Shown here: positions 43,816 to 52,359 of the stretch, piece after piece
How positions within the stretch are numbered: position 1 is the stretch's first letter
Layout of the letters: the number at the start of each line of letters is the position of its first letter
DNA from: G942493375 sp942493375
GTDB taxonomy: Bacteria > Armatimonadota > UBA5829
Reading direction: 5' to 3'
Length of the DNA stretch: 64,000 nucleotides
Assembly (NCBI GenBank): GCA_942493375.1
Contig: OW818698.1
Location: forward strand, 3,906,001-3,970,000
Made by a program: the position numbers and the translations under genes
Notes under the pieces: model-generated
Seen by the model: the letters and a program-made list of their open reading frames with translations, nothing else
What the model was told of the DNA's origin: nothing
The model's database searches: none

Positions 43816-44853
43816 ATGAAGCTAAGAACCGAACCCGATTTCAGTCAGTTTTTAAGGGTTCTGAATCGTTCGGAGAGGCCTAAACATATACCTTTCTATG
43901 AACATATAGCTAGTCCCGGATTTATTGCTGAACGGACCGGGACAGCTTTTGATCGTATGTCTCCGGTTGACACTGATTACTGGAAGATATATGTCGATTT
44001 TTGGATGGGCATGGGCTTTGACTGTGTACCTATGGAGATTCCACTCAACTGCCCGATGGGGGTTGGGGAGGATGATGGTCTATCACACCGCAGTGAAGCT
44101 CATGTTGTCATACGAAACCGGGAGGATTTCGACAAATACCCATGGCCTGACGAGAGTAATCCTATAGATTTTAGCCATTTTGAAACTGTTTCGAGATTAC
44201 TGCCGGATGGTGCCAAAATTGTTGGAGGTGTCTGTGCTGGCCCCTATGAATGGGTCTCCCAGATGATGGGGACTATAGGACTATCCTACGCTATAATGGA
44301 TGATATCGAACTCGTAGATATGATGTTCGCCAAGATCGGCAATTTGCATACCAGTGCGGACAGGCAGCTTGCTACGATGGATTCTATTGGTGCAATGCGC
44401 CAGGGGGACGATCTGGGTTTCAAAACCTCAACGTTTCTAAGCCCCGAACAACTAAGGCGCTGGGTATTCCCCATTTATAGACAGTTTTCTGATATAGCTC
44501 ATGCACAGGCCAAACCGTTCATACTTCATTCCTGTGGAAATCTTGCCGAAGTGTATGATGATCTCATTGACGGCTGTAAAATCGACGCCAAGCACTCTTT
44601 CGAGGATTCTATACTACCAGTAGCTGATTTTAAGAGGATTTATGGAAGCCGCGTTACTCCGCTCGGTGGACTTGATGTAGATGTCATTTGCAGGAGTACT
44701 GTAGACGAAGTGAGAGAATATGCCCGCAAGCAGATAGAAGCATGCTTTACTGATGGTTACTGGGCATTAGGGACCGGAAACTCTCTGACAAACTATATGC
44801 CTGTTGAAAACTATATAGCAGTCCTCGAAGAGGGAATCAAAGCCACCGGTTGA
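43816..44853 (+). CDS. Uroporphyrinogen decarboxylase-superfamily protein, copy 3
   Basis: The protein has 345 residues from ATG 43816 (TAGGA upstream). Key segments are RPKHIPFYEH near the N-terminus, VGGVCAGPYEWVSQMMG, FILHSCGNLAEVYDDLI with the His/Cys pair of the methyltransferase branch, LGGLDVDVICRST and an ALGTGNSLTNYMPVENYIAV ending. It starts 21 bases after the SLBB gene and is probably co-transcribed with it, which is hard to explain by heme synthesis. The substrate is unknown. Confidence 0.8.
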   Translation: MKLRTEPDFSQFLRVLNRSERPKHIPFYEHIASPGFIAERTGTAFDRMSPVDTDYWKIYVDFWMGMGFDCVPMEIPLNCPMGVGEDDGLSHRSEAHVVIRNREDFDKYPWPDESNPIDFSHFETVSRLLPDGAKIVGGVCAGPYEWVSQMMGTIGLSYAIMDDIELVDMMFAKIGNLHTSADRQLATMDSIGAMRQGDDLGFKTSTFLSPEQLRRWVFPIYRQFSDIAHAQAKPFILHSCGNLAEVYDDLIDGCKIDAKHSFEDSILPVADFKRIYGSRVTPLGGLDVDVICRSTVDEVREYARKQIEACFTDGYWALGTGNSLTNYMPVENYIAVLEEGIKATG

Positions 44854-44983
44854 TATTCTGCTAACCCGCTTTATTCACCAAACTCTGCTTTCGACCGGGA
44901 GTAGGGGCGAAAACGAGTCAATCGTGAATAATGCGGGCCAAGAGACTTAACAATTCCCAACTCCCAACTTTTCACTTTCCATT

Positions 44984-45011
44984 TTGCACTTTCAACTAAA
45001 ATTGCTATAAT
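44984..45011 (+). promoter_or_regulatory. Possible promoter for URO-D copy 4
   Basis: A perfect TATAAT (45006-45011) has TTGCAC (first three bases match) 16 bases upstream. It lies about 50 bases before the ATG, in a spacer that begins with a C/A/T-rich, self-similar stretch (44947-45000). Confidence 0.4.
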
Positions 45012-45029
45012 TACTCAAACGTTTGCGAT

Positions 45030-45045
45030 GGAGGTTGCGGCAACC
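45030..45045 (+). promoter_or_regulatory. Distant Shine-Dalgarno followed by a small hairpin before URO-D copy 4
   Basis: GGAGG at 45030-45034 is nearly 30 bases from ATG 45063, too far for a normal ribosome site. The hairpin GGTTG/CAACC (45033-45045) overlaps its last two G residues, so folding could mask it. Near the ATG itself there is only a weak AGAGAA. Confidence 0.3.
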
Positions 45046-45062
45046 TATTGCTGCAGAGAATA

Positions 45063-46133
45063 ATGACACCAAGAGAACGATACAACAAGATGATGAACTT
45101 CGAACGACCGGATAAACCATTCATCTGGACATTCGGTATCCGGCAAGCTACTATGGATGAATGGCTCAAGCAAGGGCATCCTGAAGGTATTCGGACTGAA
45201 GAGCTGTTGGGGTATGATTGGTTCGAAGGTGTTCCGCTGGCTGTCTCTCATTATCCTCAGTTTACTAAGCAGATTGTAGAGGAAAAGGATGGTCACCTCA
45301 CTTACTACGATGAAGAGGGTGCTCTTCGGATGGATCCGGTATACGCTATAGGCAGCGGATTTGTTACGCGTAAGTGGCTGAAATTCCCCGTGGAATGTCG
45401 TGAAGACTTTATCAAAATGAAAGAACGTTACGATCCGGAGGATCTTGGTCGACGTGGCGAAGGATTTGATGAGGCCATAGCCAATTCGCAAACATCTGAA
45501 AGGCCATATATGACGGTGATTCTGGGCTTCTATTGGACTATGCGTCAATGGCTCGGTTTTGAGGGGCTTTCGGTCGCATTCTATGATATGCCAGAACTCA
45601 TCGACGAGATGATGGATTTTATTCTGGATTTCAATATACGACTGATGAGAAAGCACTTGTCGGGAGCAAAGATAGACAACCTTACAATCAGTGAAGACAT
45701 GGCATACAAAACTGCTTCTATGGTTTCTCCTTCCATTTTCCGTGAAAAGTTCTTACCCAGGTATAAAGTGCTGGTTCAGGAAGCCAAAAGCATATGTGCG
45801 GACAAGGTTTTTACCGATTGCGATGGACACATCGGCGAATTGATCCCTTTGTGGATCGAAGCTGGAGTAGAGGGAACCAGTCCTATTGAGATAGCTTCAG
45901 AGCAGAGTCTGTTGGACTATACCCGTAGATTCCCAGAGTTTAGGTTCCTCGGTGGTATTGATAAACGTGAACTGTGCAGGGGCCTGAAAGAAGTCGAAAA
46001 GGAAGTGATCCCTAAGGCAAAAGAATTGTATGCAAGAGGAGGTTGGATTCCAGCAGTTGACCATGCAGTTCCTGCGAATGCCAGCTTTGAAAACTTTAAG
46101 CATATGATCAAACTACTTAAGGAGTGCTGGTAG
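45063..46133 (+). CDS. Uroporphyrinogen decarboxylase-superfamily protein, copy 4
   Basis: The protein has 356 residues from ATG 45063 (MTPRERYNKMMNFERPDKP, the usual opening of the superfamily). A CTG five codons upstream is not needed. VFTDCDGHIGELIPLWIEAGVEGTSPIEI occupies the place of the HSCG motif and here reads DCDG, so the His is replaced by Asp while a Cys remains one position later. LGGIDKRELCRG and VDHAVPANASFENFKHMI end the protein. It is followed 98 bases later by a secreted GH-like protein. Its function is unknown; it is clearly not HemE by motif. Confidence 0.8.
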   Translation: MTPRERYNKMMNFERPDKPFIWTFGIRQATMDEWLKQGHPEGIRTEELLGYDWFEGVPLAVSHYPQFTKQIVEEKDGHLTYYDEEGALRMDPVYAIGSGFVTRKWLKFPVECREDFIKMKERYDPEDLGRRGEGFDEAIANSQTSERPYMTVILGFYWTMRQWLGFEGLSVAFYDMPELIDEMMDFILDFNIRLMRKHLSGAKIDNLTISEDMAYKTASMVSPSIFREKFLPRYKVLVQEAKSICADKVFTDCDGHIGELIPLWIEAGVEGTSPIEIASEQSLLDYTRRFPEFRFLGGIDKRELCRGLKEVEKEVIPKAKELYARGGWIPAVDHAVPANASFENFKHMIKLLKECW

Positions 46134-46231
46134 AAGTCAGATAAAGCAGGTATATTGCTGATGTGCGGCTAAGGAATCATTTAACTATTACTACTCATGA
46201 AAATGCTCCGGTTATTTGTGGAGGTAGGTTT

Positions 46232-49200
46232 ATGCTCAGGTTTGTAGTTATCATTTTGCTTGCATTGTGTACTTCATGCTGCCTGGCTGCTCCGGGTGAT
46301 AAATTGTTTGCATCCTTCGAAACTGATGCCGATATGCCATTTGGAGGTGCTGCTCTTCAGGTCACGCGAGTAGAAAAAAACGCTACTGATGGTAAATATT
46401 CCCTCCTTCTTCCCATAAAAGGATCTACTTCGGACAACTGGCCCGGACTTTCTTTTACTTCAAAAGATGGTGTGGATTGGACCTCATACCATGCAATGAA
46501 AATGGATGTGTATGTTGAGAGCAAAAAACCAGTTACTCTGGGTGTCAGGCTGGATACTAAGCAGGGAACAGGCTGGTTATACTCTCTTGCGATTTTGCAA
46601 CCAGGATGGAACAGGAATTGGACCATCCCGATTAACGATGTCCGTGATACCGCTGATCTTCAACATATTACAGCCATGTGGCTTGGTGCTTCGAATCCGC
46701 GTGAAGATGCAGATGTCTATTTTGACAATGTCCGATTAGGACCCTTTGAATTTGGGTTCAAAAAGATTATCCACCTGGAGACTTCTCCGGGTATCAAAGC
46801 TAATGATGTTGAGAAAAAACAGGGATTTATGCTGTTCTCAACACCATATGGCGGCCTGGTTTTCCCGGACACTAAACCTCATACTCGAATGAGCAACGCA
46901 AGCATTTTTCTTGCACAAGGTGAATCAGAACCTCTGGTTGTCAATATCCATGCCCTTATGGATCTGGACAATATAGCCGCTTCGGTCTCAACTCTCAAAG
47001 GACCGGATGGATCACAGATAATGTCTTCGGATTGGGATGTCCGAATAGTAAGGCACAAAGACAAACGTGAGAACTATCAGGTTGACAGTTATGTAGTCGA
47101 TATACCTACATATCTTACTACTCTCAATAATCCGGAAAAACTGGTATCCGGAAGAACAGCATCGCTCTGGTTCACATTAACTGCCCAGAAAAACACACTT
47201 CCGGGTGTATATAAAGGTTCGGTCGAAGTTGCTGCCGGTGGAGTCATACGTAAGATACCGGTAAGTGTCAGAGTTCTGCCATTTGAACTTCCCGAGCTAA
47301 CCGGCGATCTACACGGTATGTATTATCGACCTTTCGGGAAAGGTATGGATACTAAAGAGCAAATAACTTTTGACCTTGCTGATATGAAAGCACATGGAAT
47401 GACTTCTCTGGGTCTATGCAGTGGAGTAGATGCATCCAGTTACAAAGTTGATGGAGAAGTGATTACCTTTGATTTTAAGGGCGATACAACATTTGAGCAC
47501 ATTATGGATGCCTACAAGGATTTAGGTTTTACTGAACCGATTGTAATGCTGGCAGATTCCGGACAGGAAGCGGCCAGAAAGCATCCCTATGCTTCCGAAC
47601 CATATGCTCGAACATATACCAATTTTTGGACGGGTCTGGATAAGGTATGCAAGTCCAAAGGCTGGAAGCCAATGTATATTCAACCGGAAGACGAAGTAGG
47701 TTGGAGAACAGCTGCAGATCGGGAACGTAACACTTACCTACTGAGTTTGCTCAAGAAAGCTGGATTGATGACTGAGGTTGATGGTCCTTCTGATACTTAT
47801 TTCAACAAGGAAGCTGGTCCTCTTTCTGATGTTTGGAACTACAACGGTATAATAGGACCTGCTGACGTAGTAAGTAATGCTCTGCAAAATGGCAAATTGG
47901 TAACTGTCTACAATTTTGACTCCAGCGGATTTACTCCAGAAGATCAACGTTGGGCCAGGGGATTATTCAACTGGAAACATGGTCTGCACGGAAGTTTCAA
48001 CTGGGAATACAGGGGTGGAAATGGTTCGATATTCGATGACCAGGATGCCCAGCTTGGTGACTGGGTGCACTACTATCCAGCTTTTGAAGGTAGATCGGGT
48101 GGTCCAAGCACAGGATGGGAAGGCAGCAGGGAAGGCATAGATGACCGCAAATACTTGCGTTTGTTGGAATCCTTAATAAAGACTGCAGACACAGAAGGCA
48201 AACGAACCTCAAAAGAAGCTAAAAGGATATCTGGTGAACTAGTACAATTGAGAGCTCAGCTTACAAGTCATCCGGATAGTTCGGTTAATCGCATAGCATG
48301 GCAGCGTAAAATGCAACCAGAGGATGCATTGAAACTTGGTTACATTTCGAGCATAGATCCTGATGTTGCCTGGTATTATGCTGGTGAATTGAAACTGCCT
48401 AACGGATTGCCATTGGAATCTTATGACAATATAAGATGGTTTGCGGCATCAGAGTCTGTGAAACTACTCAGTATTATGGGGAAAGCAAATCCTCTTACTA
48501 TGCCTGCATTACAGAAACCATTAGTTATAAAGAAAAGACTTATTGGAGTAAACAAATCAGAATCAGCAGGCAAGTCCGGCATATATAAAGCACGCAGACC
48601 TGTTTCTACGTTGCCATTACTAGATTCTGCTCCGGTATTGGATGGTTCTATAGATGATGCTGCATGGAAAAATGCTGCAAAAATCAGTCTGACACTGACA
48701 AATGGAACTGGAAAACCACTTGGGCCGACTGATGTCAGGTTCGGAATTAATGGTTCTGTGTTGTATGTTGCGTTCATATGCACTGAAGACAGGCCGAATG
48801 ACATCGTAGCCAAGGTCCGTGAACATAATGGGCCGGTATGGGAAGATGATTGTGTGGAGGTGTTTATCGATCCCACACAAACTGGCAAATCATATTATCA
48901 AGTCCTTGCCAATAGTCTGGGCACGACACACCAGATTGGAGTTGAATCCACAGAATGGAAAGCAGATGTCAAAGCTGCCGGAAAGGTTGATATACCAAAT
49001 CGCCGGTGGATGTGTGAAATTGCAATTCCGATATCTGATATGAAACTTGCACCGAGTATAGGGATGAATTTTGCCAGAGAAAGACGCCCACTTAATATAA
49101 TGGAGTTATCGAGTTGGGCTGTAACAGGTGGTACATTCGGCAAGCCGGAGCTCTTTGGAATAGCTACTTTATCCGGGAATGTGCCTGGCGTTGTTATTGA

Positions 49201-49513
49201 GCGTGTTAAACCCGAGATTGATATTAAATTCATCCCCCCTGTTACAGTGATTAGTTCCAGGATAGCGAGTATAGGAATTGATCCAGTACTGAGTGAGTCG
49301 GATCTGGCTAAAGCTAGCGTTACGATGAAGTTCGGGGGCAACGGAAAGTCATTCCAGTTCAGTATCGATAAGCCACTCACTGACCATATGATGGCTACTA
49401 TTGATATTGGAGATTTACCAGCTGGGAGCTATTCAGTAAAAGCATTTTTGAATCTGGCTGGTAAGGTGGTTGCTGAGTGGCAGGGCACTATGCTCCGCAC
49501 GACAAGAGAATGA
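46232..49513 (+). CDS. Large secreted glycoside hydrolase-like protein (DUF4091/GH123-like) with CBM9-like C-terminus
   Basis: The protein has 1093 residues from ATG 46232, which has GGAGG seven bases upstream and opens a signal peptide (~1-20, CCLAAPG; no clean lipobox despite the cysteines). Residues ~23-190 form a carbohydrate-binding-like beta-sandwich ending in FDNVRLGPFEF. Residues ~235-350 look like the N-terminal beta domain of GH123-like proteins. Residues ~355-700 are a TIM-barrel-like region with QPEDEVGWRT and the DUF4091 signature EGSREGIDDRKYLRLLESLI. Residues ~825-1000 match the CBM9/DOMON-type pattern: APVLDGSIDDAAWKNA, LYVAFICTEDRP, WEDDCVEVFIDP and CEIAIPISDM. It probably acts on an external glycan; QPEDE holds the most likely acidic active-site residues, but this is an inference. 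Confidence 0.75.
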   Translation: MLRFVVIILLALCTSCCLAAPGDKLFASFETDADMPFGGAALQVTRVEKNATDGKYSLLLPIKGSTSDNWPGLSFTSKDGVDWTSYHAMKMDVYVESKKPVTLGVRLDTKQGTGWLYSLAILQPGWNRNWTIPINDVRDTADLQHITAMWLGASNPREDADVYFDNVRLGPFEFGFKKIIHLETSPGIKANDVEKKQGFMLFSTPYGGLVFPDTKPHTRMSNASIFLAQGESEPLVVNIHALMDLDNIAASVSTLKGPDGSQIMSSDWDVRIVRHKDKRENYQVDSYVVDIPTYLTTLNNPEKLVSGRTASLWFTLTAQKNTLPGVYKGSVEVAAGGVIRKIPVSVRVLPFELPELTGDLHGMYYRPFGKGMDTKEQITFDLADMKAHGMTSLGLCSGVDASSYKVDGEVITFDFKGDTTFEHIMDAYKDLGFTEPIVMLADSGQEAARKHPYASEPYARTYTNFWTGLDKVCKSKGWKPMYIQPEDEVGWRTAADRERNTYLLSLLKKAGLMTEVDGPSDTYFNKEAGPLSDVWNYNGIIGPADVVSNALQNGKLVTVYNFDSSGFTPEDQRWARGLFNWKHGLHGSFNWEYRGGNGSIFDDQDAQLGDWVHYYPAFEGRSGGPSTGWEGSREGIDDRKYLRLLESLIKTADTEGKRTSKEAKRISGELVQLRAQLTSHPDSSVNRIAWQRKMQPEDALKLGYISSIDPDVAWYYAGELKLPNGLPLESYDNIRWFAASESVKLLSIMGKANPLTMPALQKPLVIKKRLIGVNKSESAGKSGIYKARRPVSTLPLLDSAPVLDGSIDDAAWKNAAKISLTLTNGTGKPLGPTDVRFGINGSVLYVAFICTEDRPNDIVAKVREHNGPVWEDDCVEVFIDPTQTGKSYYQVLANSLGTTHQIGVESTEWKADVKAAGKVDIPNRRWMCEIAIPISDMKLAPSIGMNFARERRPLNIMELSSWAVTGGTFGKPELFGIATLSGNVPGVVIERVKPEIDIKFIPPVTVISSRIASIGIDPVLSESDLAKASVTMKFGGNGKSFQFSIDKPLTDHMMATIDIGDLPAGSYSVKAFLNLAGKVVAEWQGTMLRTTRE

Positions 49514-49518
49514 AAAAA

Positions 49519-49600
49519 GAAACCGTCCCCTGATCGAAGTCGAAGGGGGCGGTTTCCATTAAAGCTGAGTCCCCTTCGGCTACGCTCAGGGGACGGTTTT
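49519..49600. repeat. Paired inverted intergenic element, possible two-way terminator
   Basis: AAACCGTCCCCTGA (49520-49533) is perfectly complementary to 49586-49599, giving a long-range 14-bp stem. The same left arm can instead pair with GGGGGCGGTTTC (49545-49556). The interior contains CTGATCGAAGTCGAAGG and, inverted, CCTTCGGCTACGCTCAGG, two diverged copies of a 'CCTTCGACTACGCTCAGG'-type motif that I know as a dispersed intergenic sequence in many bacteria. It lies between the convergent GH-like (+) and leuB (-) genes and ends in TTTTATTATT on the plus strand. Confidence 0.65.
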
Positions 49601-49604
49601 ATTA

Positions 49605-50663
49605 TTAAGCGTCAGCGACAAACTGAGCGATAAGATCTCCGACTTCGGTTGTGGAGTATCCCATCTTGCCGGCGCTCATACTCTTCATCTTGCTGCCGGT
49701 TGCCCATGCCATTGCGGCATCGACTGCTGCTGCAGCTTTGTCTTCTCCAAGTGTCTCCAGCATCATCTGCAGGGCACCTATGGCTGCCAGCGGATTGATA
49801 ACGTTCATACCGGTATATTTCGGTGCAGAACCTCCGATGGGCTCGAACATCGAAACGCCTTCAGGGTTGATGTTGCCGCCAGCGGCTATTCCCATACCAC
49901 CCTGGGTCATTGCCCCGAGGTCGGTGATGATGTCTCCGAACATATTGTCGGTGACAATGACATCGAACCACTCAGGGTTCTTGACCATCCACATTGTGGT
50001 AGCATCCACGTGAGCATAGTCCGGTGTGATATCCGGATACTCTCTGGCTACTTCGTAGAATGCTCTCTCCCAGAGGTCAAAAGCGTATGTCAGAACGTTG
50101 GTCTTACCGCACAGGGTGAGCTTATGGTCCTTGTTGCGTTTGCGAGCATATTCGAATGCATACCTAATGCAGCGCTCAACGCCTTTACGGGTATTGATGG
50201 ACTCTTGAATTGCAACTTCATCCTGCGTGCCCTTCTTGAGTACTCCACCTGCACCTGCATAAAGACCTTCAGTGTTTTCACGCACTACGACATAGTCTAT
50301 ATCGCTGGGACCCTTACCGGCTAGCGGAGTTGTAACACCAGGGTACAACTTCACCGGGCGTAGGTTGATATACTGGTCCAGGTCAAATCTTAGTTTCAGA
50401 AGAATGCCTTTTTCAAGTATGCCGGGTTTGACATCAGGATGTCCGATTGCACCCAGGAATATTGCATCAAACTGTCTCAGATCATCTGCTGCTGATGGCG
50501 GAAGCACTTCACCGGTTCTCAGATAGCGATCTCCACCATAATCAAAATCGGTCAGCTCATATTTGAACCCGAATTTGGCTGCTGCAGACTCAAGGACTTT
50601 CAGCCCCTCTTTTACTACTTCAGGACCGGTTCCGTCTCCGCCGATAACCGCAATTTTATGCAT
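49605..50663 (-). CDS. leuB: 3-isopropylmalate dehydrogenase
   Basis: The protein has 352 residues. It oxidises and decarboxylates 3-isopropylmalate with NAD in leucine synthesis. It begins KIAVIGGDGTGPEVV. The LLKLRFDLDQYINLRPVKL segment holds the substrate-binding arginines, VVRENTEGLYAGAGG follows, and DVIVTDNMFGDIITD supplies the metal-binding aspartates. The pattern is closest to the actinobacterial-type LeuB group; the related isocitrate and homoisocitrate enzymes are less likely. GGAGGAC precedes the start on the minus strand. No other leu gene is adjacent. A hairpin overlaps its upstream region. Confidence 0.88.
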   Translation of the reverse strand: MHKIAVIGGDGTGPEVVKEGLKVLESAAAKFGFKYELTDFDYGGDRYLRTGEVLPPSAADDLRQFDAIFLGAIGHPDVKPGILEKGILLKLRFDLDQYINLRPVKLYPGVTTPLAGKGPSDIDYVVVRENTEGLYAGAGGVLKKGTQDEVAIQESINTRKGVERCIRYAFEYARKRNKDHKLTLCGKTNVLTYAFDLWERAFYEVAREYPDITPDYAHVDATTMWMVKNPEWFDVIVTDNMFGDIITDLGAMTQGGMGIAAGGNINPEGVSMFEPIGGSAPKYTGMNVINPLAAIGALQMMLETLGEDKAAAAVDAAMAWATGSKMKSMSAGKMGYSTTEVGDLIAQFVADA

Positions 50664-51042
50664 AGTCAGTTGTCCTCCATATGGATAATTAACATTTCAT
50701 TGATAATAAACTAATGAAATGTGCCTTTGTCGTTGATCTTGTGGGATATAAGATTACTCTCTATATCAACATAAATCCTACCCCATTCAGGCCGTTAAGT
50801 GCAAATCCCATTAGGTATCCTATTCTTTACACGACCATAAATCAAGATATATATCGCCAATATAGTGCCTGGAAAGTGATGTTATATAGGACGTTTGGAC
50901 TTATAATACTGGCCGAAACCTCTAAATAGGCCGTTTAACCACAAACATCATTAAATGTATTAAATAGTCAGGTTCTTATGAAGGATACACGGGTGTGAAG
51001 GGCTAACAGTTGATGGAAGTAGAGGAATTGTAGAGTGATATT
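50664..51042. other. Divergent intergenic region between leuB and the PspA/flotillin cluster
   Basis: The 379 bases have no convincing gene. They contain the inverted repeat near leuB and a TATAAT at 50902-50907 that may be a -10 box for the PspA-like gene (no good -35 box). A short frame at 50714-50929 lacks a ribosome site and is AT-rich. Confidence 0.4.
50692..50722. promoter_or_regulatory. 10-bp inverted repeat upstream of leuB
   Basis: ACATTTCATT (50692-50701) and AATGAAATGT (50713-50722) are perfectly complementary, with an 11-base loop. The repeat lies 29 bases upstream of the leuB start, so it could be an operator or a 5' leader hairpin. Confidence 0.4.
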
Positions 51043-51642
51043 ATGAAGATCCTTCAAAAGCTGTGGGAATGGCTGTTTAGACAGATTTGTTTTGGCTTTT
51101 CGGAAAAGGAAACAAAGGAAGTTGATGAGTCACGCCTTGTTGATGACTATTCGAAACGCCTGGATGGTTTTCGTGCTGCTGCTCAGGCGGTCATTGCTGA
51201 CCATTACAGGTGCAAAATGCTTCTAGAGAGTGAACGCGTAAAACTTGAAGAGGCAAAAACTGCTGAATTGGCTGACCCTGATTCCGAAATTGCCCATAAT
51301 AGGTTTATAATGAGTCAAGAAAGGGTAGAATATCTTTATAAACAGGTGGAGTTAAGTGAGATAGAGGCGAATAGAGCTCTTAGTGATCTAGAAAAGCTGG
51401 CAAATGATCTCTCAATCGTCACAATGAAGTTACATGATGCTCAAATGGCAAAACGGGCAGCAGAGTTGCGACTTGCGTCAGAAAACTGGCGTTTGGAGTC
51501 CGAACTCGGGTTAAATAAGGAACTAAATGCACTTAACAGAATAGAACAGGATGCAAAATATGCTCAGCGTAAGGCTGAACTGACTGCGCAGACGAATGAT
51601 GTTTTGTCTGAACAGCCGGTGGATAGGAAGCAGGAGGAGTAG
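51043..51642 (+). CDS. PspA/IM30-like coiled-coil protein
   Basis: The protein has 199 residues. A short amphipathic N-terminus (KILQKLWEWLFRQICFGF) that could bind the membrane is followed by nearly continuous heptad-rich helix (~25-190: YKQVELSEIEANRALSDLEK, KLHDAQMAKRAAELRLASE). Size and pattern fit PspA/IM30/Vipp1-like ESCRT-III-fold proteins, which coat and stabilise stressed membranes. It lacks clear sequence signatures, so the family call rests on architecture and on its neighbours: PspA-type genes often sit beside YqiJ-like and flotillin genes. It is the first gene of a five-gene run and its stop lies two bases before the next start. Confidence 0.6.
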   Translation: MKILQKLWEWLFRQICFGFSEKETKEVDESRLVDDYSKRLDGFRAAAQAVIADHYRCKMLLESERVKLEEAKTAELADPDSEIAHNRFIMSQERVEYLYKQVELSEIEANRALSDLEKLANDLSIVTMKLHDAQMAKRAAELRLASENWRLESELGLNKELNALNRIEQDAKYAQRKAELTAQTNDVLSEQPVDRKQEE

Positions 51643-51644
51643 AT

Positions 51645-52355
51645 ATGTCACTGCAAGACTGCTTGCAATGGTGGAATGTCATATATCTGGCACCGCTTAT
51701 CATCTCATTAATATGGATTATAGCGACGACAATGGGTGGGTTGAGTTCGAGTAGCGCCGATGCTGGTGATGGAATAGATGCAGGCGACGGTGTTGATATG
51801 GGGGGTGATGGTGCGGATGTTGGTGACGGGGTCGATGGAGATGCCGGGGATGCGTCCGGACACGATGCTGATGCCGGGCACGGCTCTGATTTCGGCCACA
51901 TAATGTCCCATATCTTTGGGATTGGTCAGGTTCCTTTATCCCTATTGTTGGGCATCTATATGTTCTGCTGGGGTGCATGCGGAATGGCCATGAACCAGTT
52001 GTTCTCGGGGATGCTAAAGTATCCGGCCATCTATATCTGGCCATCACTGGGTGCTACTTTTGTAATTAGTTTTATTGTGACGCGTTCAATGGCAGCGATT
52101 GTTGCAAAGATGATGCCTAGAGAAGAGACTTTTGGGGTTTCAAGGCAAGAATTAGTTGGTCTGACTGGCAAAGCAGTCTATGCGATAACTGCAAAAGCTG
52201 GAACAGTTGATATTAGTGATAAGTATGGCACGGTTCATCGCGAGCAGGCTAAAACTGGTGCAGGTGATGAGATAATCCCTGCAGAGACTAGGGTGTTAAT
52301 TCTAGACTATGACAAGTCTGATAACAAATTCATTGTGAAAGCCGGAGGTTTCTAG
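51645..52355 (+). CDS. YqiJ/NfeD-like OB-fold membrane protein, copy 1 (Asp/Gly-rich loop)
   Basis: The protein has 236 residues. One membrane helix (~12-31) is followed by a loop (~34-84) made almost only of Asp, Gly and Ala, with about 14 Asp. Two further helices follow (~93-115, IFGIGQVPLSLLLGIYMF; ~130-152), and then an OB-fold C-terminus (~165-236: GLTGKAVYAITAKAGTVDI, VLILDYDKSDNKFIVKAGGF). This is the YqiJ/YuaF-type partner of flotillins. It is ~60% identical by eye to the product at 53272 except in the loop, which there is His-rich. It is followed four bases later by a flotillin-like gene. Confidence 0.8.
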   Translation: MSLQDCLQWWNVIYLAPLIISLIWIIATTMGGLSSSSADAGDGIDAGDGVDMGGDGADVGDGVDGDAGDASGHDADAGHGSDFGHIMSHIFGIGQVPLSLLLGIYMFCWGACGMAMNQLFSGMLKYPAIYIWPSLGATFVISFIVTRSMAAIVAKMMPREETFGVSRQELVGLTGKAVYAITAKAGTVDISDKYGTVHREQAKTGAGDEIIPAETRVLILDYDKSDNKFIVKAGGF

Positions 52356-52359
52356 GATT

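Noticed and set aside
50714..50929. A 71-residue plus-strand gene in the leuB upstream gap
   Set aside because: It has no ribosome site and AT-rich, non-coding-like composition, and it starts inside the leuB upstream inverted repeat.
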